DNA from: Chinchilla lanigera
Taxonomy: Eukaryota > Chordata > Mammalia > Rodentia > Chinchillidae
Reading direction: 5' to 3'
DNA: 64,000 nucleotides
Assembly (NCBI RefSeq): GCF_000276665.1
Contig: NW_004955426.1
Span: forward strand, 26,623,803 to 26,687,802
Shown in pieces: positions 22,266 through 34,870 of the stretch (position 1 is its first letter; the number at the start of each line of letters is the position of its first letter). The notes below the pieces were generated by a model that was given only the letters and a program-made list of their open reading frames with translations, did not search any database and had not been told where the DNA came from. The position numbers and the translations under genes were made by a program.

Positions 22266-24410
22266 TTAACAATGAGAACTGATCTTAAAGTGAAACGTTC
22301 ACTAACGTCTATGGATACATTTTGTACTTACATTTTAGGTTCTGCATGAGCTGTCCACAGTTAGTTTCTGGGTGCAGGTCCCCAGACCAAATTTGTTTTG
22401 CAAGTCTCCCATGAACAAGGTCACCACTTTGGAGAGACACCCAGGGAGTCTACATTTGGAAAATAAATTCACGCTCTTCCCTTGGATAGAATCTCCAACC
22501 TTCCTCCCCTGACAAAACAGGCCTGTCTTCCCTCTTGTTATAATTTAGGACTCTCAAAAAGATGTTTTATCTGGATTTATTCTAACTCCCATCTCTCTAT
22601 GACAAAGATACAAGTGATTCTAGATAGAAGAAAAAAGAAACTTTTCAGAGATACAGGCATACCCTAAGACTAATAAAAGTAGACAGTCCAAAAGAACCAG
22701 ATGTCGTGTTTGCGATATGGAAGTGGAAGATTGCAGCCAGGCCAAAGTAAAATAAGCCCTAGGATAATGACTAGACTGGGATTGCTGATGAAAAAGTGCC
22801 CAGGCTTGTCCCAGGAACTCAATGGACATGTTAGGAGAGGAATCATTGAAGAATGGAAAGAAGAGATTGTATGAGGATCTGTGGAGAGGTCCCACAAAGG
22901 AACTTTGTAAAGTTTCTTGTATCTAACTTTCATGTCTCCAACTTGTGGTTGAACCTTTAGGGACTGATCAGACAATACATTTCACTGGGAGTTTTTGACG
23001 TCTTTGGGGCAGAGTGTCACAGACAGGTGGCGTTGACAACTAAGTCTTAAAGCAAACAGTTGCATGAGTGGTGCTAGGAGGGGGCAGTGCCCTTTTATCA
23101 GGAGAGCAGATTGAAACCGCAAAAGGCCACAAGGTTGCAAAAACAGACCAAAATGCAGTATCTTACACACCTTAGGCACGTCTATATGTCTGCTAAATAT
23201 ACCTTATTTTCTGGTGCTTTTTCTAGATATGATCAGGGTTTCATATAGATCTTCAACCTGATTCCCTCCAGAAAACAAAGGCAGGCTCCTAACAGAAAAT
23301 GATTGCAAAATCAGAGAGCAGTGTTGCCTTTCTGATAACACCAGAGTTCCTTTTCCCTCTAGTTTATTTTGGCATAGGCCCATGTCTTTCTTGCAGACAG
23401 CTACTGTTTACACTGTTGTTATCATGTTTTGCCTTCTTTTTTGTCTATTATACTTTCTTCCTTTTGTTAAATACCATCAGTTTATCAATAAAATTGCTTT
23501 ATAAGCTGTTGTGTTTTCTTTTTTCATGGGTATGATCAATGGTGTCTGAATGGCACTGGTTTCTACCTGCCTGGGTTGTTTGGAGGAAAGAATCATGATG
23601 CTGGGCACAGGTTGAGGGCTGACGTAATGATTCCATGCATTTGGCAGAGAGCCTTGAGTGAGCTCCCCATTGCATTCTGTTGGCTAGAGTCGGTAACCTG
23701 CTGAACCCAGTCTGTTTGTGCTTCTCAACTGTAGCCGTTTATTTAGCTGCAGAGAATTTTGTGGGTGGTCCATGCTTCACAAGCAAAGGAACAAAGTAGT
23801 ATTGTAAAGTTTTTGGAGAAGAGAGAACAGTAGCAGCCATTCCATTTCTTCAGTTTTCTCATAGCCTATGAATTAGTTCTTCAGGTATGCTGATCTTGTA
23901 GAATCAAATATTTTAGCTTCTACTCCATCAAGCTGTTTGATTTATATCTCAGAATTAAGGCCACGGAAAGCTCCTCCTGACCAGGAAATAAAGAACAATA
24001 ATAAATGTTAACAGAAACAAAGATTTATTTGGTTTAATTTTGGAGGGGGCACAGAGAATAACTGTGACATAATAGGTTAGATTGTGGTTGTTGTTATTTG
24101 CTTGTTGTTGTTACTGCTGCTGTTGTCATTTGGGGTCATTATGACCTGTGTTTGGTGTTTGCTCCTGAGTTTTGTCAGTGTGCTTCCATGCAGTCAACAC
24201 ATAAAACCTTCATAAAGTGCCCCAGTCATTAGCCACCTTGATGGCTACCTGTAAAACAGTTTAATGAAGTACAGGTTGGTTAGCTTTTTCTCAAGGATAG
24301 AAGACATTAAGATAAATTTCATATGTGTAACTGCTGTTTTCCTATTTTATACCTGAACAGTTCATCTTTATCATAAACAGATATGCCAAAAATTACATTA
24401 GAGGCTCAAT
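22266..24410. other. Unassigned sequence, possibly with LTR-like pieces
   Basis: No gene recognised. Overlapping minus-strand frames of 91 and 101 codons (22,620-22,975) have no domain. 'TATCAATAAAATTGCTTTAT' at 23,488 resembles an LTR polyadenylation region but also fits chance in AT-rich DNA. A GTT/TGC-rich run lies at 24,085-24,130. Confidence 0.3.
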
Positions 24411-24414
24411 GAAA

Positions 24415-24600
24415 GGGTGGTGGTTGACAACTCTGGCTTAAATGGGCTGCTTGCAGTCATGGCTCAGCTGCTTCCCGGCTATGTGACCTCAGATTTCAGG
24501 GTGCTGCTTCTGCCACTTGGCATGATTTCAGAGCTGCTTCATATGGTTGCATATGGCTTCAGTGAAGTGATGCATAAAAAGAGCTTAGAGCATGTCTGAC
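24415..24600 (+). mobile_element. MIR SINE
   Basis: 'GACAACTCTGGCTTAAATGG', 'CCCGGCTATGTGACCTCAG' and 'GTGATGCATAAAAAGAGC' follow MIR order. The region is heavily diverged. Confidence 0.5.
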
Positions 24601-26221
24601 CCTGGAGGGAAATTAAGGGAGAAACAATAAAGAAAAGAGAGAAAAAAAGATGAGGTGAGGGAGGGAGGATGGATGGAGAAAGAGTTCAAGAAGGAAAGTG
24701 GAAGAATCCCAAACTTAAAATGGCCAGTTATCAGTTTTTCCTGCTTAAAGTTCATCAACAAGATGACTGAAACTCATATTGAGGCCAACTTTGAGACCTG
24801 TGTGACTTATATCCTGCCTGTTGTCCCTGTGGTTTGATCTCTATTGAAATGTCAAAGAATGTATGTATAGTTGGTTGGTGCAGACTTTGAAACCTGATTG
24901 TTTACACTTGATTACTACAATGTGTACTTATTTCCTGTGTTTGCTAAGGATATCAGCAGTGTAAGTTTGGGGGATAAGAAAAATTAAGTTTAATACTTGG
25001 AGACTGTTTTATTTGCCTGCTCTGGCATGATAGTTTTTCATGTACCAAACTAAGTTACTAACCTACTGGTTAACTCATTAGGCATTTATCACTTAGAAAC
25101 CCATCTGCTCAAAACAAAGAAAGAGAACCTTTTATCAAAGTGTTACAGAACTTTTCTCAAAGGATAATAACAGCTGTGAGTTTAATACCAATGAATCAAT
25201 TATGAGATTAATTATGGAAAGATAATTATTTAAGAATTTTTTCTGGATGGAGGTTTTGTTTTTAAGACCTGAACTGAGCCTTATCAAAACAGTAATTGAA
25301 GTTTGAAATAAACATACCTGCTGGGTTAAAAGCTTCAGGAAGGTAGGGCTATATCCCTGTTGGTTATAACTGAAACCTTTGGTTTTAAAGCAGTACCCAG
25401 GCCATAGTAGCAATTAGCTACCTGTTGAATGAATATATAGTACTAAAATAAGCATGACTGTCCTGTGGAAAAAGTCAAAGGGAAACTATATGCACATGTA
25501 ACCAAAGCAGTCCATGTGCTTGAAATGTTATTAGTTTCTTATGATCAGAGCCTCCTTCTTCTGCTCCAGTTAAAGAAAATTATAGCATAAAGGAAACAAA
25601 ATGAGATGGTCTATGTTGATATTGTATTTTGATATCTACAATACATTTAAAATAAAATTTCCTGAGTCCTTTTGTATTGAAATGGTCATGCATTTCTTGG
25701 TAGTAACATTCATTGAGACTTAAAGTGAAGTTAGGTTGTTGTCACTCACAGTGGACATGTTTTTTCCATTATTGAAACAGCATATCTCCTGAGCATCATG
25801 GTGTACCCTAGAAGCTGGCCTGTTTTCTCTTGAGATTGTGCCCTGCAACTGCCGTTGCAGAGTCTGAGGACCAAACTAGGTCTTGTTCCTTTTCTCATAT
25901 TCTTTTGAGCACTTAGGATATGCCATATTGCTTACATGATTAAGTGGCTCATTTTCCCCAGTTTTCTGATCTTATATTAGATTTCTGTCCATGAACTTGA
26001 AGTTTAAACATTAAAAAGAATGATTGCAATCCTCTTCCTTCCTTCACTCTCCTCCATTCTCTTTGTTTCCTTAAAATTGGTCACGAATTTATGATTCTAC
26101 TAATAATTATATATTATTTCATATAATAGTTTATACTAATAATAATTATTAATACTGTTAATGATTCCAGCTATTAAGGATAAATTATGTGGACATATAC
26201 ATGTGTGAAGTGTGATTGTAA
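24601..26221. other. Unique non-coding sequence
   Basis: Nothing recognised beyond a short purine-rich run at 24,625-24,680 and an AT-rich ATAATTATTA patch near 26,100-26,165. Confidence 0.4.
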
Positions 26222-26340
26222 TGTAGTTAATATTTAGTTTTTTTTTTTTCCAGTACTGGGAATCGAAGTAACAACCTTGCGCTTGCCAGGCAGGTGCTGT
26301 GCCGCTGAGCTAAATCCCCAGCCCCTATAGTGAATATTTA
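26222..26340 (-). mobile_element. ID SINE with aged TSD
   Basis: T-run at 26,238-26,249, then antisense ID body with 'CCAGTACTGGGAATCGAAG', 'CTTGCCAGGCAGGTGCTG' and 'GAGCTAAATCCCCAGCCCC'. Direct repeats TGTAGTTAATATTTA (26,222-26,236) and TATAGTGAATATTTA (26,326-26,340) match at 13 of 15 positions. Confidence 0.92.
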
Positions 26341-27540
26341 TATTTAAAAATTTATCACAGTAAATCACACATTGCCATTGATTCCCCTTCACAATACTCC
26401 TCATCACTTTGAACACACTTATGCCATCACTTTTGCCTCTTCATGAAGTAGCTCTGGAAGTCCCCTTTCATGAGTGTCTTTGTGATGTGTGGTCAAATAT
26501 ATAGTGAATGCTCCTGCTCAGTGCTGTCCAACTGAAAGGCAGGCTCCCAAAAACATTACACGTCCTCATGAACCTTATTCACTATGTCTGGTATTGTGTA
26601 ACTTCTGGCTGTTCCCCAAAGTCAGGATGACCATGAATTGATTCAGGATGTCAAGGCAACTATTGCAGCAAAAAAGGTACAAAAGAGGACTTACAGAACT
26701 GCCTCAAAAAGTGGCAAGAATAAGATAAGTGTGTTCAAAGCCAGGAGAGTAGTTTGAGGGGGACGAATAGCAATGTGTAATTTCTAAAACAATTTTAACA
26801 ACCATATTTTAACCACATACAGTATAGAAAAGAAAAGAAAGAGATCGGTAGAAATTTTGGCTAGCTATTCTCTTACTGTCAAATTTCTTTTTAAAGGAGC
26901 TTTTATGAGTGTTGCTGCTTGTTTGTTCTCTTCGAGATTCAGATAACATGGTCTTCTTGGGATATGGGGAAATCATATGCTTAGGAAACAGAACCTCCTT
27001 TCTCCTGTTGGGAAAGACATATGCAAAAAGAATGGGGGAACTCATTTCCTTTAGCCAGAGATCTGGGAGAAATAGCACCAGAGAGGAAAAGAACCCAAAC
27101 AGAAGTAAAAGCTATTGTACTTTCCCAGCAGAGTTAACCTTATCAGCTTTCCCCTACCTCTAAGAGGCAGTTTTGGAATGACCAAAGCAGAGTGCCCAAC
27201 CTCTGTGTTCGGAGTTAGCTAACCTCTGGATCGCCATCTTCCTCTTTCTTGGTGTGAGTGGAACATTGCATGACCGCTTCTGACTCCTGTCATTAGTACA
27301 CTCAGCAGAGATGAGTAAATCCTAGTTGAAGGGGATGGGGTTTTTGCATTCACAAGGAAACAAGCAGCTATCAGATCTGCCCAGTAGAGAAATATAGCGA
27401 AGTGAGAAGGAATGATTCTGAGACTCTGAACATATAAACACAAATAAAAATTAAAACCCAAAAGTCTACTCGAATTTGAAAAAAAAAAAAGTTAAACTCT
27501 CTGTTGGTCATGCGACTTGCTCTTGGCGTTGAACAGGCCA
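26341..27540. other. Unique non-coding sequence
   Basis: No repeat family recognised. Opposed open frames at 26,809-27,163 (89 and 84 codons) have no recognisable domain. A 10-base A-run lies at about 27,480. Confidence 0.4.
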
Positions 27541-27544
27541 GGAG

Positions 27545-27720
27545 GCTCTTGTGGTCTAATCTGGAAAGAGCTGCTAACTCTCCGTGTCACCTTGGCAAGT
27601 GGGATGATCTCCTTGTGCTTTACTGTTCGGTCCAGCTGCTGGATGGGATGAAAGGAAGACCTCACTTAAACCAGATGCTGCCTCTCTAAAAAGCTTTCAG
27701 CAATAAATAATATCGTATAT
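27545..27720 (+). mobile_element. Possible MIR SINE (weak)
   Basis: 'CCGTGTCACCTTGGCAAGT' followed by a diverged CCTCAG-like segment and 'AGCAATAAATAATATC' suggest a MIR, but the middle is hard to follow. Confidence 0.35.
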
Positions 27721-28415
27721 ACTTTGTTCCTGGCAGCAAATACTGAACTGTTATAACCCTCTGTTTTCACTTGCTTCTAAATTTCTGGAAATTTCTCCTT
27801 TGGGCTTGAATTTTTCCATGCTATTTGCAGCCCAAAACTTTTTGGAAAGTTTGACCAAAATTTTACTTAGCTGTTTTTCCAGAGTTGTAGGAGAATAAGG
27901 GTAATACATTGTTGTTTTTTTTTTTTAGCTCATAAAATAAATTTAATTTTTTCCTCAGAAAAAGTGCTGAGCAGATGCATTTAAAGTATTTAGGACTAGT
28001 AAAAGAGCTATGGTAAAGAATTCTGTCAGAAGACAAATTTAGGTCTCTGTGTGTACTGTTTTTTCTTCATACAAGACTACATACAATTATGACATGCATA
28101 AAAAGCTTTAGTGTTAAGGACTTCCTGAGAGGAAGATTCCACACATTCTATCAGTAACCCATGCTTTGTCACCAAAATGCAACTTCAGCTACCACCAGTT
28201 ACCATTCTATGAATGTAGACCTGCTTTCAAATAAAAGATGTCATGATTTGTACTGAAATTAAGATCTTATATGCATTGTGAATAAAACTATTTCTTTCAG
28301 GTAACCTTCAAAGAAGCCTTATCTGATGCACATATTAGCTCATAAGCCCCTTAGTAACATTTATGATGTAGTATATACATGTGTGGTGACTTTAGTCTTG
28401 TCTGCTACCTTACTA
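27721..28415. other. Unique AT-rich non-coding sequence
   Basis: Nothing recognised apart from a 13-base T-run near 27,915. Confidence 0.4.
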
Positions 28416-28419
28416 GATT

Positions 28420-28535
28420 GAAAACTCCATTATAGAGAAGTTCATGCCCATCTTACTCATCATTGTATCTATAGCACATAGCCTAATACTAAGCATATGG
28501 TAGGAACTTATTGTTGAAAATGAATTAAATGAACT
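28420..28535 (+). mobile_element. L2 LINE 3' end fragment
   Basis: 'AGATTGAAAACTCCATTA', 'CATCATTGTATCTATAGCAC' and 'GTAGGAACTTATTGTTGAA' match the L2 terminus in order, ending at a short AAT/GAA remnant. Confidence 0.65.
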
Positions 28536-28589
28536 TAGTGGATTAAACAGGTTGAAAATGCCTTCCTGATACAGGCTAGTTATGAAGTA

Positions 28590-28925
28590 AAAAGAGGCTC
28601 ATTTTGACTCATGCTTCCTGAGCTTCAAGTCCAAGATCAGGTGGCCCCACTGGTTTGAGCTCTGGCAACAACAGCATATCAGAGTGGAAGGATGCACTAA
28701 AGCAATGCTCACTTCCCAAGCTAGGGTAGGGGTAGAGAACACAAAGAAAAATACAGAAAGGTGCTAGGATTCCACAGTCCTTCTCAAGGCCACTCCTCTG
28801 ATGACGTAGAAATCTACATCCAGAGTTCACCTCTTAAAGGTTCCCACTACCTCCCAATACCACCGCCCTGGTGACCAAGCCTTTACATATGAACTTATGA
28901 GAGACACACATCTAAACTGCAGCAC
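28590..28925 (-). mobile_element. MaLR/ERVL-type LTR, antisense
   Basis: Antisense phrases 'AGCTTCAAGTCCAAGATCAG', 'GTTCCCACTACCTCCCAATA', 'GGTGACCAAGCCTTTACAT' and 'CATCTAAACTGCAGCA' correspond to an ancient LTR read backwards, its 5' end near 28,925. A sense relative lies at 20,008-20,385. The copy is highly diverged. Confidence 0.6.
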
Positions 28926-29519
28926 ATAGATGCAACTGTTCTTGAACTTTGTTCGTAGGTTTTTCCACTCAGACGTACACGCATATATTCAATAGGTACC
29001 ACTGTCTAGTTTGTGCCAAGCATTGGTAGGAATGCTGGGACTCTATTTTAGCTCTGTCAAATCACTGAAATATTGAAGATTTATTATTTACACATAAGCA
29101 CAAAAGTTACATTATTTTGGTATTATATAACTAACTGGAATATTGGGCTTATAAAGTCAAAGCCAATCCTGAGAAATTTATTATTAAAAACCTGGCACTA
29201 GGTTAGATACCAAGAACAGAACAATTAGAACAGACTGCAAGAAACTCATGTATGGGTTAATAGTAGTAAGAAGATAAGTCCTGACATACCTCTTATACAA
29301 GGTGAAATATAAGATACTGTATCTATACAGGTACGACTTAAGAGCAGGAGAGATAATTTGCACCACAAAATGCTGCATGAGCTTGTAAAGTCTCCTGAAG
29401 AGTCTGGAAAAGCTTTATGGCATTAGCTGTATGGTAAGAGGTCACATAAGGATAAGCAGTTAGTAGCAATGCCTTTCATAGCCACATTCTGCACTCCTTC
29501 ACCCTGTTTGCCATCTCCA
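28926..29519. other. Unique non-coding sequence
   Basis: Nothing recognised. Confidence 0.4.
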
Positions 29520-29665
29520 GTTTGCCTTTATTTTTTTTAACAAACAGACATCCATTTACAAAATAGCGTAAGAACAATACAAGCAATACTGAATTAACAG
29601 ACAAGGTGACAGGAAATGAGCAATTGTTGTTGTAGTGCATATTGATATCTTCAAAGTTGTTACTC
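29520..29665 (-). mobile_element. L1 3'UTR stub (antisense)
   Basis: T-rich start then 'TTTACAAAATAGCGTAAG', 'AACAATACAAGCAATACTG', 'GGTGACAGGAAATGAGCAA' and 'GATATCTTCAAAGTTGTTAC'. It shares order with the stub at 22,130 and with the repeated units in the L1 3'UTRs at 33 and 59 kb. A 63-codon minus frame is incidental. Confidence 0.7.
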
Positions 29666-29984
29666 ACAATTTGCCTTCAACCTTCAGAAACTTGTCAGAT
29701 CTTTTAATACTAGAAAATAAAGTGGAATAAAGCTCATGCTTTTCGTATCAAGGGTATTAGGGCCATTGTTATATACATAAGACCCCAGAACCCCTTGACA
29801 CTTTTGCAAGCATGGGTATTTCTTTGACCCTAGAGTTCCTTCTTCTGCCCTAAGGTTCAAGACTATTTTACAGTGGCTTATAAATATGTGCAATTGGAGA
29901 TTATCAAATCTGGGACAATTGGCTCATCAAATTCTAGCCATACCAAGTCTCCTAGTTTCTAACCTACAAAACTAGCCCCTTATT

Positions 29985-30290
29985 TAGAATACTGCACCCT
30001 CAAATAGTGGCTTAGCTTGCTCCTTTTTGTCATTCAGATCTTAGCTCAAAGTACTCTTCTGACATCTGGTTACATCAGTCATTTCCACCCAACCTCCATC
30101 CTTTGTTATCTGATTGTGCTTGCTTTATAGCATTTATCCCCATTTGATAATTTCTTCTTTTTCTTTTCATTTATTTATTGTTTTTGCTTTTTATTGTCAG
30201 TTTCCTCCCACTAGATGTCAGTTCCGTGATACAGGATAGGAACTCAAAAATTGTTTTAGCCTAACTGGTGCAATGAGTGAATGACAAATG
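29985..30290 (+). mobile_element. L2 LINE 3' end
   Basis: 'CATTCAGATCTTAGCTCAAA', 'GCTTTATAGCATTTATCCCC', 'CATTTATTTATTG' and 'CTCCCACTAGATGTCAGTTC' follow the L2 3'-terminal consensus closely, making this the clearest L2 in the window. Confidence 0.8.
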
Positions 30291-32585
30291 GTCAGATGCT
30301 GAGGGCATCTGAAGAGTTATCTTGAAAGAGTTTCTCCCTGAACTAAACCTTTTGTAAGAAACATCAACTGTTCTTGAAGGTATGTTTACTTTAGATCCAG
30401 CCCAAACCTACCTTGTTTTGTGTGAAAATTTTCCTCCTTTTATAGCAATGAATAGAAAATACATATCCATACTTTTCAGAGTAAATGATGGCATCTCAGA
30501 TATAGGCTCCTTGTGTTCTGTACTATGAAGGTATAATTGTGAAGACCAGTATCTTTCCTAGGATGAATTTGGTCTCTTCTTTTCGAGGCCTTTTGGGCAT
30601 CTAATACACTGGCTTCCAGGTGTCATTTATAATGTTGTTTCCAGTTTGTAAAGCTATTATACTGAGGATTTTTGAAGTGTTTCTAACACTCTTTTAAAAA
30701 CTTCACAGTTTCTCTTGCTATGGATTTTTATCTGCCAAAGAACTTACCTACTTAAAAATACTGAAGGCACTTTGAGTACACATTTTTCATCTTATTTATT
30801 CTGATTTTTGCTTAAATTTGCATTTTTCTTTTTTTGCTTTGGTGGGAAAGTGTATTTATGCAAGAAGAAAAATTTCACTTCTTGTTTTGAAAGATGTGAC
30901 GAGTTGAAAACACTAGTTATATCAAATGTATTCATGTAGTTTATAACTTTACTAATAATGGAGCAAATGCCAATCTTTGGAAATAGTTTAGAATTAAAAG
31001 ATTTTGGCATATTCATCAATTTTGTTAGCTAATTTAAATTAATTTTAAAAAGATTATCACATGCTCCAAATTAAAGATTTTGGCCAAATAGGAAGGCTAT
31101 ATTCATGTTTTCTCTCAGCTTAACTTCTTGGGTCTTATAGCCACATTTTATGATGGAAAATATGAACAAGTCCTTTGTGCAAAGTTCCTGGGCCAAAATA
31201 AACACTCTATTCCATAGTTGTGTATTGCACACAGGAAAACATCTTTGTCATTTTTCTATTTAAGTGACACATTTTCACATTTGTTGAAAAGGAAAAGAAA
31301 AAAAAGAAAAGAAAAGAAAGCCAGTGGTTGTTGATTGAGCATTTTGTGTGTAAGGGGTAATACATGTTAACTGCCAAATTTCTGTCAACACAAGAAAAAA
31401 CATTCGTATATCAAAAAAATTTTTTCATTCATTATGTAAGAAATTTATGCATGTTAATAAATACCAGAAGATATATCGCGGACATTTTCTATTTTTAGTA
31501 TCTGTTGAAATACTGTTTTTCTACTTGAAATAACTGTGTGAATTCAGATACATTTAGTTTAAATAAATTGGTCTTCTGATCATTATTACCAACTTTTTCT
31601 CTCTGGTAACAGTAATAGCTTTAGTGATAATATATTTAACAGTGAGGCTGTTATACAGTACTTCTGATGTTGATATGACAGATCAAAAAGCCTTTACCAC
31701 TGTTCCCAACTGATCCTCAGAGATCAAGGTCTAGTCATCATTGTTCTTTGCTGCTGAGATTTGTTGACATTGTGGTTGTTGGTTAGGCAACCTTTCTCAT
31801 CCCAAATGTTATTTTTTTGTTTAAAACATTTCAAAATCCAAAGATAGGTTACTGTAGGAAAAAAATCCAGCAATGTTTTATCAGAATCTATAATTTTCTA
31901 GGCATTCTGCAGGGTACAGAGGAGACAAAAATGAGGTCTTACTTCTGAAGTCTTAGATTTATTCCCCTTTGGGAGCTGAGGAATGAGAAGGCTGACCATT
32001 TCAGATGGAAAACAGGAAGGCCAATGAGAATTCTGGCAGTAGTCCCTAAAATGGGCAAGGAGATAGATCCACTTTTTATATGATTACAGCTAAATCTTTT
32101 CACAGATTAATATTTTTCAAAAAAGTAATATCTACTTAGAAATCAAGTTAAGTGTAGCAATTCAGTTGAGGTTTACTGCAATGGATCCAGTCTGGATGGC
32201 CCCACTCTTGGAATTAGGAAAAATATCTAATGATACTGCAGACCACAGTTAGCTGACACTTGCCAAGAAACTATACAGTCAATTCACATTTCAGTATAAA
32301 TCCCATTCACTTCTTAAAACCCTGGCCATGTCATTATTATCTAATACATCAAGGATTTTAGAGCTACTTTGCCATTTCCCACTTTTCTGGAACTACACAA
32401 ATGTCTTGAGTCCTGAAGCTGAATCTGTTGGCCACTTCTGTTTTACATTCTGCATGAAAGTAGATGTTGTACACCATGTGGAACTAAACCTGCTGTCACA
32501 GACATGGCTTCACTCCTGGCTGGATCACTTAGTGTCTGGTTGGTTGAGACTCAGTCAGTGGGTTTCACATCTACAATAGAAATAT
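30291..32585. other. Unique AT-rich sequence
   Basis: No gene or clear family. A GAAAA/AAAGA purine patch lies at 31,288-31,320. Confidence 0.4.
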
Positions 32586-32589
32586 TCTA

Positions 32590-32727
32590 TTTGTCTAAGC
32601 CAGATCTGGGAGATACTTTTACCTGTGTGTTGTGGCTAACACATAAGCCAAAATAAACCTCTCCTCCTTTAAGTTATTGATGTCATGTATTTTGTTCTAG
32701 CAAGCCGCAAAGCGACTAAGACACTGT
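32590..32727 (+). mobile_element. 3' end of a MaLR/ERVL-type LTR
   Basis: 'AAGCCAAAATAAACCTCTCC', 'TCCTTTAAGTTATTGATG' and 'AAAGCGACTAAGACAC' form the polyadenylation-signal-plus-U5-like end shared with the LTR at 20.3 kb. The upstream 250 bases may be its diverged 5' part. Confidence 0.6.
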
Positions 32728-32969
32728 GTTATCCTTTCCAACCCTACAATATAAGTTCCATGATTTTAAGCATTTCATTGTTACCTAGGAAGCACTTATC
32801 AGTCATTGGTCCCTGAATTTCTTACAGTAGTGTCATTTTCTTCACCTCAAATGAGTTAAATGTAGAATTCACACTAAAAAGATAGAGTGAACTTATTACA
32901 GAATGGAAATAATTAAAATGGAGTATTTTAAAAGTGAATCACTTGTTTTCTTTTGCAAACCTTTTGTTT

Positions 32970-34870
32970 TTTCATCTCTAGCACAAGGTTGTCACTGGAT
33001 TTATTACTATTTTATTCAAAGAGAATAATAAAAAATAGCAATAGCAAAATACCAAAACATAGCAAAAACAAAACAAAGCAAAGGCAATGAAAATGATACA
33101 GGGTTTTGGAGCAAAATGATAGGAATTAACAGTGGTTATTATATTACCTATTGTTATCTTCAATGCAGTTGCTCGTACCAGACGTAAGAATGCAAGACTG
33201 AAAAAAAATGCAAGATTGATCAAACCATTAAAGAGAATAAAAAATAAAAACAAAAAAATTAGAAACGATGCAGAGTTTCACTAGACAAGATGGTAGGAAT
33301 TCACCGATGGTTGTTATATTGCACATTGTCACCTTCAAATTAATTGTTCAGATTACCAGATATGAACATGTACATTTCAGGTTTTATTTACTGCTTCAGG
33401 TACTTACACTAGGGAAAAAATATGATGTTTATGCATGCAGGTCTAGTTTATTTCACTTATGAGTATGGTCTCTAATTGCATCCATTTACCTATAAAAGCC
33501 TTGAGTTTTATCTTTTTTAAAAGCTGAGTAATACTACATTGTATAAAAATGCCACATCTTTCTTATCCATTCTTCAGTTGATGGGCATTTGGGTTGTTTC
33601 CAAGTTTTAGCTATGACAGATTGTGCCGCTATAAACATGGGTGCACACATATTGCTGTGGTATGATGTTTTTAATTCTTCTGGAAAAATATCCAGAAGGG
33701 GAATAGCTGGGTTAAGTGAGACTTCTGATGCTGGTTTTGTGAGGAATCTCAACAATGATTCCTCAGTGATTTCACCAATCTACACTCCCACCAGTAGTGG
33801 AGAATGGTTCCTTTTTCCCACAGCCTGTCCATCATTTGTTATTGGTTGATTTCTTGATGATAGCCATTTCTTTCTGGGGTGCGATGGAATCTCAGTATTG
33901 TTTTAATTTGTATTTCTTGAATGACCAGTGATGTTGAACATTTTTTCATATATTTATTTAGCATTAGTATTTCTTCATCTGAGAAATGTATATTCCTCTC
34001 AGATGCCCATTTTTGGATGGGGTCTTTGAATTTTGGGGGCCTGTTTTTCTTTTTTAATTCTTTATATGTTCTAGATAGAACATATAAAGTTTTAGTCTTT
34101 GAATTTGGGGGGCCTGTTTTTCTTTTTTAATTCTTTATATGTTCTAGATAGAACATATAAAGTTTTAGCCTTTGTCTGAGGGGCAGTTGGCTAAAATTTT
34201 TTACCAATTCGTGGGTTTTCTTTTTACTCTGTTGGTGATTTCTTTTGATTTGCAAAAGCTTTTCAATAAGAGGAGATCCCATTCTTTGATTCTTTGAAGT
34301 ATTTCCCTTGCAGTTAGGTTTTTGTTCATGATGTCTCTGCCTACCCATATGTCTTCAAGATTTTCACCTACTTTCTCTTTTAGTAGATTTAGTGTTTCTG
34401 TTTTAATATTTATATCTTTGATCCATTTTGACTTTAGTTTGGTGCATGGTGATAGGCATGGCTCTAGTTTTAGCCTTCAGCATGTGGAAAACCAGTTTTT
34501 CTAGCACCACTTATTAAAGAGACTATCTTTTTTCCAGTGACCATGTTTGGCTCCTTTGTCAAAGATAAGGTGGCTGAGTGTCTTTATGGTTGTGTCTGCA
34601 TCTTCTAATCTGTTCCATTGATCGTCAGGTCTTTTTTTTTGCCAATACCATACTGATTTTATCACAGTAGCTTTGTAGTATAATTTTAAATCAGGTATTG
34701 TGATACCTCCTGCATTTCCTTTGTTTCCCAGGATTGCTTTTGCTATTCTAGGCCTCTTCTGTTTCCAGATGAATTTTAAAGATGTTTTCTCTAGATCTGT
34801 GAGGTATACTAATGATATTTTAATTGGGATAGCACTGAATCTGTATAACAATTTTTACAGAGCATCTGAA
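32970..34870 (-). mobile_element. L1 3' half (ORF2 C-terminal part and 3'UTR), antisense
   Basis: 3'UTR occupies about 32,970-33,480 and contains two diverged copies of a repeated unit (33,108-33,225 and 33,280-33,395). ORF2 C-terminal sequence runs from about 33,500 to 34,860. Minus-strand frames at 33,755-33,534 and 34,851-34,501 encode blocks such as [52 protein letters not shown] and [15 protein letters not shown]. These are the L1 ORF2 region after the reverse transcriptase. The 5' truncation near 34,870 removed the catalytic part. It is better preserved than the 9.4 kb copy. It carries a palindrome and tandem duplication at 34,022-34,168 that break the frame. Confidence 0.95.
34022..34168. 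repeat. 73-bp tandem duplication, each unit holding a 14-bp palindrome
   Basis: Two near-identical units, 34,022-34,094 and 34,095-34,168, sit inside the L1. Each contains arms CTTTATATGTTCTA and TAGAACATATAAAG separated by only GA. The L1 at 58,230 lacks the second arm at this position. Confidence 0.95.

Noticed and set aside
23488..23510. Polyadenylation-like AATAAA as the end of a gene
   Set aside because: A single hexamer in AT-rich DNA with no upstream coding sequence is expected by chance; an old LTR is also possible.
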